Positions 40,584 through 50,474 are shown, counted from the first letter of the stretch. The stretch is DNA of 64,000 nucleotides from Lewinellaceae bacterium (GCA_020636105.1 JACJYL010000002.1:1826001-1890000), one strand, 5' to 3'. Numbers and translations: made by a program. Notes: a model not told the origin generated them from the letters alone.

Positions 40584-41816
40584 CTAGTTGCCCTTTAACA
40601 TCCTAACCGTAAACCACCCCAGGACCAATATAATAAGCACCATGATGCCCCACAACCAGTTCTTATTTCCAAACAATGGTTTCCGCGGCGGGGTGGTTTC
40701 TTTTTTGATGACCTGCTCGTCCCCTAATTCGAGGAGCGTCAGATTTTCAGGGATATTGTCCGCAAACATCCCGATATCATAATGCGGTTGGCGGGCGGTG
40801 GCATTCCCGTAGAACAGAAAATAATCAGCAGGATCGGTAAACCGGCCAACCAACTCATGTAAATACCCTTTAACGGTAACTGTATTGATTGTCAATGATT
40901 TATTATCATAATTATCGATCAGGATCTTCAATTTCTTAACCCGGGTACTGGGCATTGTAAATACATTGGATTCCAAAGAACTCAGGGTTCCAGTGGCCAT
41001 AGTCCTGTAATCGTAATGCCATCCCTGCTCCGTTTGTGTACTGTCCGATAAATACTTCATGGTGATGGGGCGGTAATAATCGAAGGTATCCTTTATTGCT
41101 ATTTTGAGATAACTCACCGGAACGGGCCAGTCCATATCCAGATCAATAACCGTCTGCCGGGCTTTTTTATCCTCTTCAACCAAAACACTTTTGACCGGGT
41201 AATCCTTGTAGCCGATCTCCGAATCTTTTTTTAACGCCAAAGAAACGGATGTAAGGTCCGGTTTTGCTGCACTTTTTATCAATAGCCGCAGGTAAGGATA
41301 CCTGGCATCCGGAAAATCCACTTTCGTAAATTGATAATCGGTCAGCGCATTTTTAATGGAAAGTATCCGGTAATCTTTCCTGAGGGTAAACCACTCAAGT
41401 TGATCCTGACTGCCCTCAAGCGTCAGTTTCCAGTCGAAATTTTGCTGTTTGAATGCCAATTCGACCTGATTCACCGCCTCTTTTGAAGGAACCTCAAGGG
41501 TAAAATAATACCCTTTTTCATTGCTTGAGGTATTGATTATTTTACATTGGACGGGGTCCGTAGATTTATTTTCGGAACCAATTTGCCACAAATAAGGTAC
41601 TTCAAGGGTGTCATGGTTTGAAGTCACTCCAAATATTCTGATGTCCTGCATTTCAGCTGAAATTTTACCGAAAATATCGTCAGGAAGAACGACCCGGTGC
41701 CACTGGTCTGACACTCCCCGTAATGGCCGAACATAATCATATTGCGCCATTTGTCCATGAACCGCAATGCCCGTAAAAAGCAACAAGAGAAGTATGCTAT
41801 TAATTTTCAGCTTCAT
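40584..41816 (-). CDS. DUF3999 family protein, 410 aa
   Basis: I use the ATG at 41816 (MKLKINSILLLLLFTGIAVH), which starts a signal peptide; 41885 is the longer option. The mature part is a beta-rich domain of the DUF3999 family (SDQWHRVVLPDDIFGKISAE, FDWKLTLEGSQDQLEWFTLR), and the C-terminus has one membrane helix (WLWGIMVLIILVLGWFTVRM). It overlaps the end of the DUF2339 gene by 17 bp. DUF3999 and DUF2339 are found as pairs in many bacteria, with a probable shared envelope role that is not known. Confidence 0.88.
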   Translation of the reverse strand: MKLKINSILLLLLFTGIAVHGQMAQYDYVRPLRGVSDQWHRVVLPDDIFGKISAEMQDIRIFGVTSNHDTLEVPYLWQIGSENKSTDPVQCKIINTSSNEKGYYFTLEVPSKEAVNQVELAFKQQNFDWKLTLEGSQDQLEWFTLRKDYRILSIKNALTDYQFTKVDFPDARYPYLRLLIKSAAKPDLTSVSLALKKDSEIGYKDYPVKSVLVEEDKKARQTVIDLDMDWPVPVSYLKIAIKDTFDYYRPITMKYLSDSTQTEQGWHYDYRTMATGTLSSLESNVFTMPSTRVKKLKILIDNYDNKSLTINTVTVKGYLHELVGRFTDPADYFLFYGNATARQPHYDIGMFADNIPENLTLLELGDEQVIKKETTPPRKPLFGNKNWLWGIMVLIILVLGWFTVRMLKGN

Positions 41817-44157
41817 CAAAAATATGGTGTTTGTATTTATTATAAAGGAACGAGATGATGAGGAGAAGTACTCCGAGTGAAACAAATACTATGGTTTTGG
41901 CGATGGTATCCAGGTCCGCCACATCGTAAAAGAATAGTTTCAGAAGGGTTACAGCAAACAATACAATTGCTCCTACCCGAAGGTGCGTTTTCCTTTTCCA
42001 GATCCCCAGTACGATCAACAATAAGGCGTAAATGCCCCAAAGAATGCTCAGCCCCAGTTTGTAGGACTGCTCCGATGCTGCCATATCCATCCAGCTGATC
42101 AATTCGCTGCTGGCGATCCATAATACGGACAGGTGGAATACAATTTCAAAAAGGATACGGAAGTCGGCCTTCATAAAATCGGCGCGAATATATTTAAAAG
42201 AAGCCCAAAGCATGACTGCCATAAAAGCGAAAGAAATATACCGGATCAGGATATTGAAGATTCCCCGGTCGTAATATTGGGCCAAATGCTGATCCAGGTA
42301 ACTTTCCCTCAACTCACTCAATCCATAAAGTCCAATCGTCAAAAAAGCACCCATAGCGATGAGGTTCAAGCCCAGGTTGATAAATCCCAACGATCTGTTT
42401 TTCCACCTTTTTATGTTCAAAAACGACAAAAGCGCAAGAAACAACAGGGAGTAGTTAATGATCCAAATATTTCTGAATAAGGGCAGGTCTTCATTTCTGT
42501 AGTAATCCTGGTAGTCCTGTCCGTCCGGGTAAACTGTAATATTTGAATGGCCGTACAACTGATCAAAATAGGCGGCTATCTCCAGTCTTCCTGAAGTGTA
42601 GATGGTAAAAAGCAGGATGGCCGGAAGACCAAAAGAAAGCAGAGTCAACAACCCGTTTTTATTAGTAAGTGGCGAAGGATATTTTTCATTACGGTTCAGC
42701 AAAGTGATAAAACCGAAAGCGGCAATAAACAATAAAGAACTCAGGAAATTGATATTAAAAACCGGGCGTAGCGTTTCATTGGTTACCTCATATTGATACC
42801 CATTGTAAAGCTCGTTCCAGTCCATAAGTATACTGATAAAGGCAAGCAACATCAGGACATAACTCATTTTTTCATAAACGGGAATGTTTTTTGTCCGCCC
42901 GATCCAGAACAACAAGGCCGCTTCAGCTGCCCATAAAAGGGTAACCCAGTGTCCGTCCAACTGAACGGGAATGGCTATGGTCAGGAAAGTCAAAACCAGT
43001 ATTGATATCAGATAAAACAGTTTCCGGCTGCCCAAATTCTTTCGGTAAACGATAATGCTCACGATAAAATGTACTACTGCATTACCAACCGTAAACAAGC
43101 CCAACAATTGCGATCCCGTCTCGTGGTCCTCTAAAATGAAATACCCGATACTGTAAAAAATAAATGAATTGGTCAACAACAACAGCACATCCAAAATGGA
43201 AAATTCCTCCCGTTGAATCAATTTATAAGCCAGGAAAGTCAGATAGAAAATAGCAAAAAAGAGACATAGGAAGATAGAAGCCAGCTCAAAATGTTCCGAA
43301 GTCTGATAATCGATGAGGTACCAACTGGAATAAATAAGCCAGGTCAGCAGGAAGGCTGCATAATAAAGCGGCTTCCAGTATTTACGAAATGCAATGACGA
43401 GAATACCTGTGTTGATGATGGCCACATAACTGAAGAGTACTGCCACTTGCCCGGAATTTTCACTTAAAAAGAAAGGAACAGCATAAGCTCCGACGAGGGC
43501 AATATGGGCAATGATCTGTTTGTCATAACTCAAGGCTGCCACTACCGTAAAGACGGTAAATATCACCATTAAGCCAAAGGCAACCATCTGGGGAAAAAGG
43601 CCGTAAAAGCTATAGGCGAAATAGGTGATAAAATACATGATGGCCATGGCTCCGCTGACCAGTACCGCACTGTAATTGGCATAATTTTTCTTTAACCTTA
43701 TGCCGACGACCAATAGCGCCAGGCCTGCCAGGTAACCCAAAATGATTCTTGTGAGGGGAGTGATCAGGTCGTGTTCAATGGTATATTTAGCCCCGATGGC
43801 CACCCCGATGATGGTCACCAGTATCCCGATCTTATTGATCAGGTTTTCCCCGATGAATTTTTCGAGATCGAATTCCTCCTCCATGTATTTTCGGAGATTG
43901 GAAAATAAGGGCGTTCCGGAACTAGATGCTGATTGCGGTTGAGGTAAAAGAGCCTTTTCCTCGGCAATTTTAATTCCCGGGGTTTCTACAGAACTGTCCT
44001 CTATTTCTTTTTCAGGTTGAAGATCGGCTTCTTTATTTTTTAATCGAAAGATCTCTGTTTTTAACTCTAAAATTTCCCGCGAGAAGGCATTTTGCCTTTT
44101 GATGAGCCCTTCGAGCTTCTCAAGCAGTTGATTTATGTTATCCGGATTGTCAGCCAT
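41800..44157 (-). CDS. DUF2339 polytopic membrane protein, 785 aa
   Basis: The N-terminus is a coiled coil (NQLLEKLEGLIKRQNAFSRE) and Glu-rich linker. It is followed by the FIGENLINKIGILVTIIGVA segment that is diagnostic of DUF2339, then about twenty membrane helices to the end. The length matches the family. It is translationally coupled to DUF3999 (17-bp overlap). The start at 44157 (MADNPDNINQLLEKLEGLIK) is natural. Proposed roles in envelope biogenesis or transport are speculative. Confidence 0.93.
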   Translation of the reverse strand: MADNPDNINQLLEKLEGLIKRQNAFSREILELKTEIFRLKNKEADLQPEKEIEDSSVETPGIKIAEEKALLPQPQSASSSGTPLFSNLRKYMEEEFDLEKFIGENLINKIGILVTIIGVAIGAKYTIEHDLITPLTRIILGYLAGLALLVVGIRLKKNYANYSAVLVSGAMAIMYFITYFAYSFYGLFPQMVAFGLMVIFTVFTVVAALSYDKQIIAHIALVGAYAVPFFLSENSGQVAVLFSYVAIINTGILVIAFRKYWKPLYYAAFLLTWLIYSSWYLIDYQTSEHFELASIFLCLFFAIFYLTFLAYKLIQREEFSILDVLLLLTNSFIFYSIGYFILEDHETGSQLLGLFTVGNAVVHFIVSIIVYRKNLGSRKLFYLISILVLTFLTIAIPVQLDGHWVTLLWAAEAALLFWIGRTKNIPVYEKMSYVLMLLAFISILMDWNELYNGYQYEVTNETLRPVFNINFLSSLLFIAAFGFITLLNRNEKYPSPLTNKNGLLTLLSFGLPAILLFTIYTSGRLEIAAYFDQLYGHSNITVYPDGQDYQDYYRNEDLPLFRNIWIINYSLLFLALLSFLNIKRWKNRSLGFINLGLNLIAMGAFLTIGLYGLSELRESYLDQHLAQYYDRGIFNILIRYISFAFMAVMLWASFKYIRADFMKADFRILFEIVFHLSVLWIASSELISWMDMAASEQSYKLGLSILWGIYALLLIVLGIWKRKTHLRVGAIVLFAVTLLKLFFYDVADLDTIAKTIVFVSLGVLLLIISFLYNKYKHHIFDEAEN

Positions 44158-44234
44158 GGCACAATTTTGCCCTAATTTACATCAATTGTGGCAAAGAGGC
44201 TATAACCCATGCTGAAATTTCTATCCGGCGATAT

Positions 44235-44813
44235 CTAAGCTTTCTTGACAAACTTCGTCAAAATCACGATACGCTGATCATTTACTTTGCCTTCAATGTG
44301 CTCGGGATTATCTTCGACCAACGATATCCTGCGTACGGCAGTTCCGCGTTTGGCTATGAAATTGGCCCCTTTCACATTTAAATCCTTAATGAGTACGACC
44401 GTATCTCCCGCCTCCAGAATATTACCGTTGCTGTCGATGTGTTTTGTCGCCCCATCCTCTACCGCACCTTCCCCGGTAGCTTTAGCCCAGGCCAGCGTTT
44501 CGTCATCCAGGAAAAGCATCTCCAGCAATTCTCCAGGCCAGCCTTCAGCCCGCAGGCGATTCAACATTCTCCAAACCACTACCTGTACCGCAGGGGTCGG
44601 GTTCCACATACTATCATTCAGACAACGCCAGTGATTGGCATCCATTTTATCTTTGTCCCCGATTTGTTCCAGGCAGGTTTCGCAAACCAAAATACTTTGG
44701 TCGGCACTCCCGTCGGAAGAGGGAGAAACTTCATAAACTGCTAAACCACTGGTAGCGGCGCACAATTCACATTTGGATTCGCTCCGAGCCGCTAATTCAT
44801 TTTCTATACTCAT
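44235..44813 (-). CDS. PhnA-domain protein, 192 aa
   Basis: An N-terminal zinc-ribbon-like part holds Cys pairs (CELCAATSGL and CETCLEQIG). The C-terminal PhnA domain contains EAGDTVVLIKDLNVKGANFI and EHIEGKVNDQRIVILTKFVK. The middle segment (WRCLNDSMWNPTPAVQVVVW) is conserved in this PhnA subgroup. Despite the name, PhnA is not proven to act in phosphonate use. Monocistronic; cytoplasmic. Confidence 0.9.
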   Translation of the reverse strand: MSIENELAARSESKCELCAATSGLAVYEVSPSSDGSADQSILVCETCLEQIGDKDKMDANHWRCLNDSMWNPTPAVQVVVWRMLNRLRAEGWPGELLEMLFLDDETLAWAKATGEGAVEDGATKHIDSNGNILEAGDTVVLIKDLNVKGANFIAKRGTAVRRISLVEDNPEHIEGKVNDQRIVILTKFVKKA

Positions 44814-45018
44814 CTTTAATTTTTGCGCAAAAATATAAAAAAAGACGACAATTATCAGGTTGTGGGCAATTAGCCGCGAGAGTTGGGAGGGATATATCTG
44901 CCCCCTTAATGTTACATTTGCAATTTAGCAGCGCAAATGCTAACGGTAATTAATGAAACTGAATTGGCTCCATTGACCATACCCGGGAAACGCGGAGCCG
45001 TTTCCAATGATAAAGGAT

Positions 45019-46065
45019 TTAGCCTCTGTTTTTCCGGGCAAGGATCTCGCTGACAAAAATTAAGTCTCTTTTTATTAATGCAGCAATTTGTTCTGGTTCC
45101 ATACCATTCTCATCCAAGGAAAAAATGATTTCGGTAAAAGCTTCAATTTTACCTTTTTCCATTCCTTTTTCCATTCCTTTTTCCATTCCTTTTTCCATTC
45201 CTTTTTCAATCCCTTTTTCAATCCCCTTTTCAATTCCCTTTTCCATTCCTTTTTCAATCCCTTCCTCGATTCCAATTTCCAAACCTTCTTTAATTCCTTC
45301 CTTCATTCCTTCCTCTCTTGCTTGTCTTTTGAGCTCCTGCTCAATTGCTTCCATAATTCCCATAGGTTCCGATTTTTTGATCAATGGTTGAATTTTGTTT
45401 TCAAAAATAAGCTTTTCTTCGACTTTGTCCAAATCAATATAATAACTGATAAAATTGAATAATCGTTCAATTTTCCATTTGGGAAAACCTTTTTCAAAAA
45501 GTTTTTTTACAATTTTAAGCTTCAATTCAAGCCTATTTACCTTTTTGCCTTTCTGCAAGGCGATCCAGACAGTTTCCAGTATGATAGAAAAAGGATTTTG
45601 AGGACTCTTGGAGAAATCTTCAGGATTTTGGTCAAGCACCTTGAACGTTCGAAATTCATAAAGAATTCGTGTATCCCAAAATTCATTTTCGAAATGCTTT
45701 GGATGAAAGGAGGGCCTGTCATCCGTGTAAATAGCAATGGCAGCGACAGGTTTACCGTATTTATCTAAAATACGGTAATAATAAATAAACATTCGATCTG
45801 GAAATACATGATCTACATAACCCTGAACTTCAATGTGGCATAACACCCATTTCTCCAAACCACTCTTTAAATAAAATTTCACCAGTTTATCGGCAAACTT
45901 GTGTTGGGTATAAGAATCAGGAGAAAGTTGTTCCAACTCTTTATCCAGAAATTCATAATTTCGGTCAAAGTCAACTTCATCGACAAATTCCGAAAAAAAA
46001 TAACGCAGAAAATCTTCAAAAAAATCTTCAATAGCGCCTTTCCATAAAACATCTTTGCTTATCAT
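45019..46065 (-). CDS. Rpn-like PD-(D/E)XK nuclease family protein with tetrapeptide repeat, 348 aa
   Basis: The N-terminal half resembles the Rpn/transposase_31-type PD-(D/E)XK group: WKGAIEDFFEDFLRYFFSEF, DKLVKFYLKSGLEKWVLCHI then EVQG (the E-x-Q motif), and MFIYYYRILDKYGKPVAAIA. Near residues 240-310 a run of about fourteen G(M/I)(E/K)(K/E/I) units appears, encoded by a 12-bp DNA repeat (45150-45330). The C-terminus (PEQIAALIKRDLIFVSEILA) is the family's usual tail helix. Rpn proteins promote recombination and cleave DNA in E. coli; whether this one does is unknown. Confidence 0.85.
   Translation of the reverse strand: MISKDVLWKGAIEDFFEDFLRYFFSEFVDEVDFDRNYEFLDKELEQLSPDSYTQHKFADKLVKFYLKSGLEKWVLCHIEVQGYVDHVFPDRMFIYYYRILDKYGKPVAAIAIYTDDRPSFHPKHFENEFWDTRILYEFRTFKVLDQNPEDFSKSPQNPFSIILETVWIALQKGKKVNRLELKLKIVKKLFEKGFPKWKIERLFNFISYYIDLDKVEEKLIFENKIQPLIKKSEPMGIMEAIEQELKRQAREEGMKEGIKEGLEIGIEEGIEKGMEKGIEKGIEKGIEKGMEKGMEKGMEKGMEKGKIEAFTEIIFSLDENGMEPEQIAALIKRDLIFVSEILARKNRG
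45150..45330. repeat. 12-bp in-frame repeat inside the Rpn-like gene
   Basis: On the plus strand TTTTTCCATTCC and TTTTTCAATCCC alternate about a dozen times, encoding GMEK and GIEK on the minus strand. Gain or loss of units keeps the frame and changes only the length of the linker. Confidence 0.9.
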
Positions 46066-46129
46066 TTAGTAAATTGAGGCTGAATGGTAAAAACCAAATA
46101 TACTAAATATTGTTTTAAAATAAAAATTA

Positions 46130-47761
46130 ATGACACAAAAAATTATATCCATATTTCTATGGGTCGCTTTTTTATCCACTACTTCGTTTTCCCAGGACTG
46201 GAAAAACTACCCTTACCATGAAGATGAAACAGTCATTACCTTTCCTGAAGATGAAGGCTGGCACGAGGGAGAAGCCATTGAATGGTGGTACACCACAGCC
46301 CATCTCACAGGTGAAGAAACCGGAAATGAATACACGGTGATGCTCACCTATTTTTATTATGATTCTTTGATCTTTGATGGTTTTCGACTCTTGAATATTG
46401 CGAATGAAACCACCGGTGCTTTTTATTCTGACATGAAGGTCTGTACCTACCCGACCCTTGCCACAGATCATCTGGAGATCCAAGCCAGTTTGTTCCCGGG
46501 TGGAGGCAATGAAAGTTGGGTTACTGCCAAAGATGAAAACGGAGATCTGCTCCCCTTTGAATACAATATTTCGGCCGCCTCAAATGCGGGGGCTATCCAG
46601 TTAAATTACAATACCGTAAAACGCCCGTTGATCGTAGGAGAAACAGGTCTTTTCAACCAGGGGATTGTAAATTACACCTACTACTATTCGCTCACCGGTA
46701 TAGAAGCCTCCGGAACATTAACCCTCGGAAACATTACTGAAGCCGTCACCGGAACGGCTTGGATAGATCGTCAATATGGCAGTTTCAATCCCCTGACCGG
46801 CGAAAAATACGAATGGTTCAGCCTGCAACTTTCCAATGGTATGGACATCAACCTTTGGAATATTTTTACCGTGGATAATGAAATTCCGCCGGTCCAGGAA
46901 TACCAAATGTTTTCTGCTTACGTAAACGAAGATTCAACCTTTACCACTTCGGATTTTCACCTAAAGCGGCTGGGCTATTTCATTACTCCTGATCAGCAGA
47001 GAAGTTACGCCAAAAAGTGGCAACTGACATCGGAAATCCACGATATTGACCTGGTCATCACCTCTATCAATACCAATAGCGAACTGGTCCAGCCTTTTTA
47101 CTTTTTTGAAGGTGGCACTTCCATAGAAGGTACCGTAGATGGAATGGAAGTCACTGGCGTTGGATTTGCTGAACTATTACACATGTATAACCATCCCGAA
47201 ATTCAAATCATAACCCCTTCCGATGAATGGTCAGCGGATCAGCCCATAAGCTGGGAGTTGACCAACCCGGACGAGGGATGCCCTGTGAGTTATACTGTTG
47301 AAGTGAGTTATGACGACAAGGTTTCTTATAACACAATTGCCCAAAATTTAACCGACGCCTCCTTTCTTTGGGATCCTTCCGGCTTTCCGCAGGAAGCACT
47401 GTATTGGTTTCGCATTACTGCCTACTCCATAGATTCTACCTTGATAGGCGTAACGGAAACATCAACGTCTTTTCCTTTGACAACAGGTACTGGCGAAACC
47501 ACCAAGGATGTTTTCGTAAAAATTTACCCCAATCCGACGAATGAGGTTATCGTATTGGAGTGGGCCTCCGAAGCTATAGGTAATTTCGACATACAATTGT
47601 TTAACACAATGGGGCAAACGGTAAAATCCACCTCTGTCAAAAAGAACCTGTCCCACTATGAAATGAAGATAAAGGACCTGGAACCGGGATTATTTTTCAT
47701 AAAAATTTCATCTAAAAACATGGACCTGACGAAACCGGTTGTCATTCTAAACCATCAATAA
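46130..47761 (+). CDS. Secreted lipocalin-like (AttH/CrtC-type) protein with T9SS sorting domain, 543 aa
   Basis: The signal peptide MTQKIISIFLWVAFLSTTSF ends at SQ. Residues 35-345 resemble the AttH / carotenoid 1,2-hydratase (CrtC) lipocalin-like fold: GEAIEWWYTTAHLTGEETGN followed by EYTVMLTYFYYD, then GTAWIDRQYGSF and GEKYEWFSLQLSNGMDINLW. A fibronectin-like domain (about 360-445, SYTVEVSYDDKVSYNTIAQN) and a T9SS CTD (VFVKIYPNPTNEVIVLEWAS, then LEPGLFFIKISSKNM) follow. It is probably secreted to the surface. A true hydratase activity is doubtful for a secreted protein. Confidence 0.88.
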   Translation: MTQKIISIFLWVAFLSTTSFSQDWKNYPYHEDETVITFPEDEGWHEGEAIEWWYTTAHLTGEETGNEYTVMLTYFYYDSLIFDGFRLLNIANETTGAFYSDMKVCTYPTLATDHLEIQASLFPGGGNESWVTAKDENGDLLPFEYNISAASNAGAIQLNYNTVKRPLIVGETGLFNQGIVNYTYYYSLTGIEASGTLTLGNITEAVTGTAWIDRQYGSFNPLTGEKYEWFSLQLSNGMDINLWNIFTVDNEIPPVQEYQMFSAYVNEDSTFTTSDFHLKRLGYFITPDQQRSYAKKWQLTSEIHDIDLVITSINTNSELVQPFYFFEGGTSIEGTVDGMEVTGVGFAELLHMYNHPEIQIITPSDEWSADQPISWELTNPDEGCPVSYTVEVSYDDKVSYNTIAQNLTDASFLWDPSGFPQEALYWFRITAYSIDSTLIGVTETSTSFPLTTGTGETTKDVFVKIYPNPTNEVIVLEWASEAIGNFDIQLFNTMGQTVKSTSVKKNLSHYEMKIKDLEPGLFFIKISSKNMDLTKPVVILNHQ

Positions 47762-47800
47762 AAGCACCCAAAAGCATTAATCCACGTTGTGGACTACGGT

Positions 47801-48487
47801 TTATTTTATTAAACAATCTTTTATCGCTTTTTCCAGGAGAGGCTCCATCACAGCATACCCGGCAGCATTGGGATGTACACCATCGCTTCCCAATGCTGCT
47901 TTCAAACCATTGGATTCGTCTGCCATTGCCGAGAAAAAATCGACATAAATTAAATTTTGTTTGTCAGCATAAGCTTTCAGTATAGCATTGAGTTTTACGA
48001 CTTTTTCGGCAGGTTCCAATCCTGGTCTCCAGGGAAAATCAAAAGCAGGGAGTACTGAACATAACACCACCTTGATATTATTGGCTTTTGCCAGTTCCAC
48101 CATTGAAAAAATATTATCCGTTATCATTTCAATAGTGGAAGGGCCTGTATTACCCGCTATATCGTTAATCCCTGCCAGGATAACTACTACAGTTGGGTTC
48201 AAATCAATAACATCCTGTCTAAACCGCAATAACATTTGCGGGGTTGTTTGTCCGCTGATGCCTCTGTTTACATAGGGTTTCCCGGCGAAAAATTCAGGTC
48301 GGATATTCGACCAACCTTCCGTAATGGAGTTGCCCATGAATACGATACGATTTGCTCCGGGCACAAGCGTTTTCAATTCAGCATTCTCTTTTTGAAACCG
48401 TTTTAGATTCGCCCAATCCTGTGCCTGGCAAAATCCAAAAAGGGAAAAGCTAAATAACATAATGAAAGCCCATTTTAAAATTTTCAT
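47801..48487 (-). CDS. Secreted SGNH/GDSL-type esterase, 228 aa
   Basis: The signal peptide MKILKWAFIMLFSFSLFGFC ends at QAQ. All SGNH blocks are present: block I RIVFMGNSITEGW (Ser), block II NRGISGQTTPQML (Gly), block III VVILAGINDIAGN (Asn) and block V SDGVHPNAAGYAVM (Asp and His). The layout is that of the rhamnogalacturonan acetylesterase / platelet-activating-factor hydrolase-like group, so it likely removes acyl groups from glycans in the periplasm. It is convergent with the lipocalin-like gene. Confidence 0.94.
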   Translation of the reverse strand: MKILKWAFIMLFSFSLFGFCQAQDWANLKRFQKENAELKTLVPGANRIVFMGNSITEGWSNIRPEFFAGKPYVNRGISGQTTPQMLLRFRQDVIDLNPTVVVILAGINDIAGNTGPSTIEMITDNIFSMVELAKANNIKVVLCSVLPAFDFPWRPGLEPAEKVVKLNAILKAYADKQNLIYVDFFSAMADESNGLKAALGSDGVHPNAAGYAVMEPLLEKAIKDCLIK

Positions 48488-48551
48488 AGAAAGTTATTTT
48501 ACAATGAAGGTAGTGAAGTTGTTCAGAATTTCCTGCTAAAATAACTATAGT

Positions 48552-48589
48552 AAAAAAACGGGCTACTCATCCAATGATGAATAACCCGT
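48552..48589 (-). terminator. Rho-independent terminator downstream of mscL
   Basis: On the minus strand ACGGGTTATTCATC and GATGAGTAGCCCGT form a 14-bp stem with three internal mismatches around a short ATTG loop (plus coordinates 48558-48571 and 48576-48589), followed by six Ts. It lies 58 bp after the mscL stop. Confidence 0.88.
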
Positions 48590-48646
48590 AATTTATTTTT
48601 CAAAAATGCGCATAGATTTACCTTTCGGAAAATCCGGCTAAAATGC

Positions 48647-49075
48647 TTATTTCTTCGCCAGCAGGTCTCTGATTTCGCCCAACAGATCTTCAGTTGAAGG
48701 TCCGGCAGGAGGAGAAGGAGCGGCGGCAGCTTCTTTTTTCTTCATACTGTTGATTCCTTTGACAAGCATAAACATGACGAAGGCAACGATAATAAAATCG
48801 ATGGTAGCGGTGAGGAATTCTCCGTATTTCACGGCAATTTCTTCCACAGCAGCGGTTACCACAGTACCGTTTGCATCCACTTGTTCGGCGGCCCCTTCCT
48901 TCAGCACCCATTTAAGACTGTTGAAATCACTGTTGAATATCATCCCAATCAGCGGTGATACAATACCCGCTGTAAATTTAGTTACAACAGTATTGAAAGC
49001 GGCACCCATTACAAAAGCTACTGCAATGTCTACCAAATTGCCTTTCATGGCAAAGTCTTTAAATTCTTTAAACAT
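48647..49075 (-). CDS. mscL: Large-conductance mechanosensitive channel, 142 aa
   Basis: MscL opens under membrane tension to release solutes on osmotic downshock. The N-terminal amphipathic helix and TM1 signature are clear (FKEFKDFAMKGNLVDIAVAF followed by VMGAAFNTVV). A periplasmic loop comes next (about 45-80), then TM2 (FIIVAFVMFMLVKGINSMKK) and an acidic, Pro-rich then helical C-terminus (STEDLLGEIRDLLAKK). The length is normal. Monocistronic, with its own terminator. The start MFKEFKDF matches the family. Confidence 0.97.
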   Translation of the reverse strand: MFKEFKDFAMKGNLVDIAVAFVMGAAFNTVVTKFTAGIVSPLIGMIFNSDFNSLKWVLKEGAAEQVDANGTVVTAAVEEIAVKYGEFLTATIDFIIVAFVMFMLVKGINSMKKKEAAAAPSPPAGPSTEDLLGEIRDLLAKK

Positions 49076-49280
49076 TTACTTTTAATTTGTTGGTTAATGA
49101 TGATTCTTTCGACCTTTAAAGTTAGAGAAAGTAACGGAAAAATCAAAATATCACATTATTGAGTGTATTTTTGTCGAAATTTTCTGACACAGAGCCTTTT
49201 AGATTTTTAAACCGGAAAGAAAAACAGGCGTTATACACTATACAAACCTGTTTTGCGGTTATTAAGCCAAAATTATATTT

Positions 49281-50450
49281 ATGGATAAGATATTTTCATT
49301 ACTCCTGCTCACTTTTTGTTCCACAACTATCTTCGCCCAGGGGATAGAATTTTTACATGGTACCTGGGACGAAGCCATTGAAATGGCCCAAAAAGAAGAC
49401 AAAATCATCTTCGTCGATGCTTATGCCACCTGGTGCGGACCTTGCAAACGTATGTCTGAAAATGTTTTCACCCAGGCCGAAGTCGGAAGTTTTTACAACA
49501 GTAATTTTATCAATCTCAAACTGGACATGGAAAAGGGAGAAGGCCTGAAATTCGGTAAAAAATACCCGGTAAGTGCCTATCCTACACTTTATTACATCGC
49601 CCCTGATGGAAGGGTAGTCCAAAATATACGTGGTGCTCAGGATGTCGAGCGTTTTATCGCCCTGGGCAAAAAAGCATTGGAACTCAATGACAACAGTGAT
49701 CAATTTGCCGAAGAATACGAAAAAGGCAACCGGGATCCTAAGCTTGTACTCAAATACATTACTGCCTTGAATAAATCAGGACAATCAAGTCTTAAGGTAG
49801 CCAATGAATACCTTCGTGATCAGAAAGACTTTTCTTCCGAAGAAAACCTGATGATCCTTATGGAAAGTACTACCCAGGCAGACTCTTACATTTTCGATCT
49901 GTTCATTCAGAACAGAAACAAAATCGAAGCCTTAACGTCTGTGGGAGCGGTGCAAAATACGATCGTTAAAGCCTGTCAAACCACTGTAGAGAAAGCTTTG
50001 GAATTTAAATCGCCCGACTTAAAGGAAGAAGCCTATGATAAAATAAAAAAACATTACCCCGAAGGCGCCGACCAGTTCATCCTTACCAACGAGATGAAAT
50101 ACAGCCTGATCACCAAAGACGCAAAGGGCTATTTGAAAGCCGCCAAAAAATACGCTAAAAATGAAATTGACAAAAATCCGGAAGCCTTGAGTAAGCTGGC
50201 TATTGTCATCGTCCAAAATTTCAAGGATGACAAAAAAGCCATGGATTTTGCCGAAGATTGCGCCAGAGAAGCTGCCGAAATCAGCGGCGATTATGATTAT
50301 GACCTGACCTATGCGGGTTTACTGTTTGAAAATGGGAAGAAGGAAGAAGCTATAAAGGTTGCCGAAAAAGCCCTCGTAAAGGCTGAAGCGGTAGGCATGA
50401 AAGCCAAGGCAAGAGTTGAAATGTTCCTAAAGAAACTCAAAGGAGCCTAA
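49281..50450 (+). CDS. Secreted thioredoxin-fold protein, 389 aa
   Basis: The signal peptide MDKIFSLLLLTFCSTTIFAQ is followed by a thioredoxin-like domain (about 22-130) with the redox motif ATWCGPCKRM and the cis-Pro in VSAYPTLYYIAPDG. The remaining 250 residues are helical, without a named domain. Oxidised protein folding or reduction in the periplasm is the likely role. A paralogue with the same layout lies 225 bp downstream (50675). The gene pair suggests tandem duplication followed by divergence. Confidence 0.92.
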   Translation: MDKIFSLLLLTFCSTTIFAQGIEFLHGTWDEAIEMAQKEDKIIFVDAYATWCGPCKRMSENVFTQAEVGSFYNSNFINLKLDMEKGEGLKFGKKYPVSAYPTLYYIAPDGRVVQNIRGAQDVERFIALGKKALELNDNSDQFAEEYEKGNRDPKLVLKYITALNKSGQSSLKVANEYLRDQKDFSSEENLMILMESTTQADSYIFDLFIQNRNKIEALTSVGAVQNTIVKACQTTVEKALEFKSPDLKEEAYDKIKKHYPEGADQFILTNEMKYSLITKDAKGYLKAAKKYAKNEIDKNPEALSKLAIVIVQNFKDDKKAMDFAEDCAREAAEISGDYDYDLTYAGLLFENGKKEEAIKVAEKALVKAEAVGMKAKARVEMFLKKLKGA

Positions 50451-50474
50451 AGAATAGTCAAAATAAAATGCTAA

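Noticed and set aside
45088..45462. Plus-strand frame rich in Phe-His-Ser opposite the Rpn-like gene
   Set aside because: Produced by the 12-bp repeat in the opposite strand.
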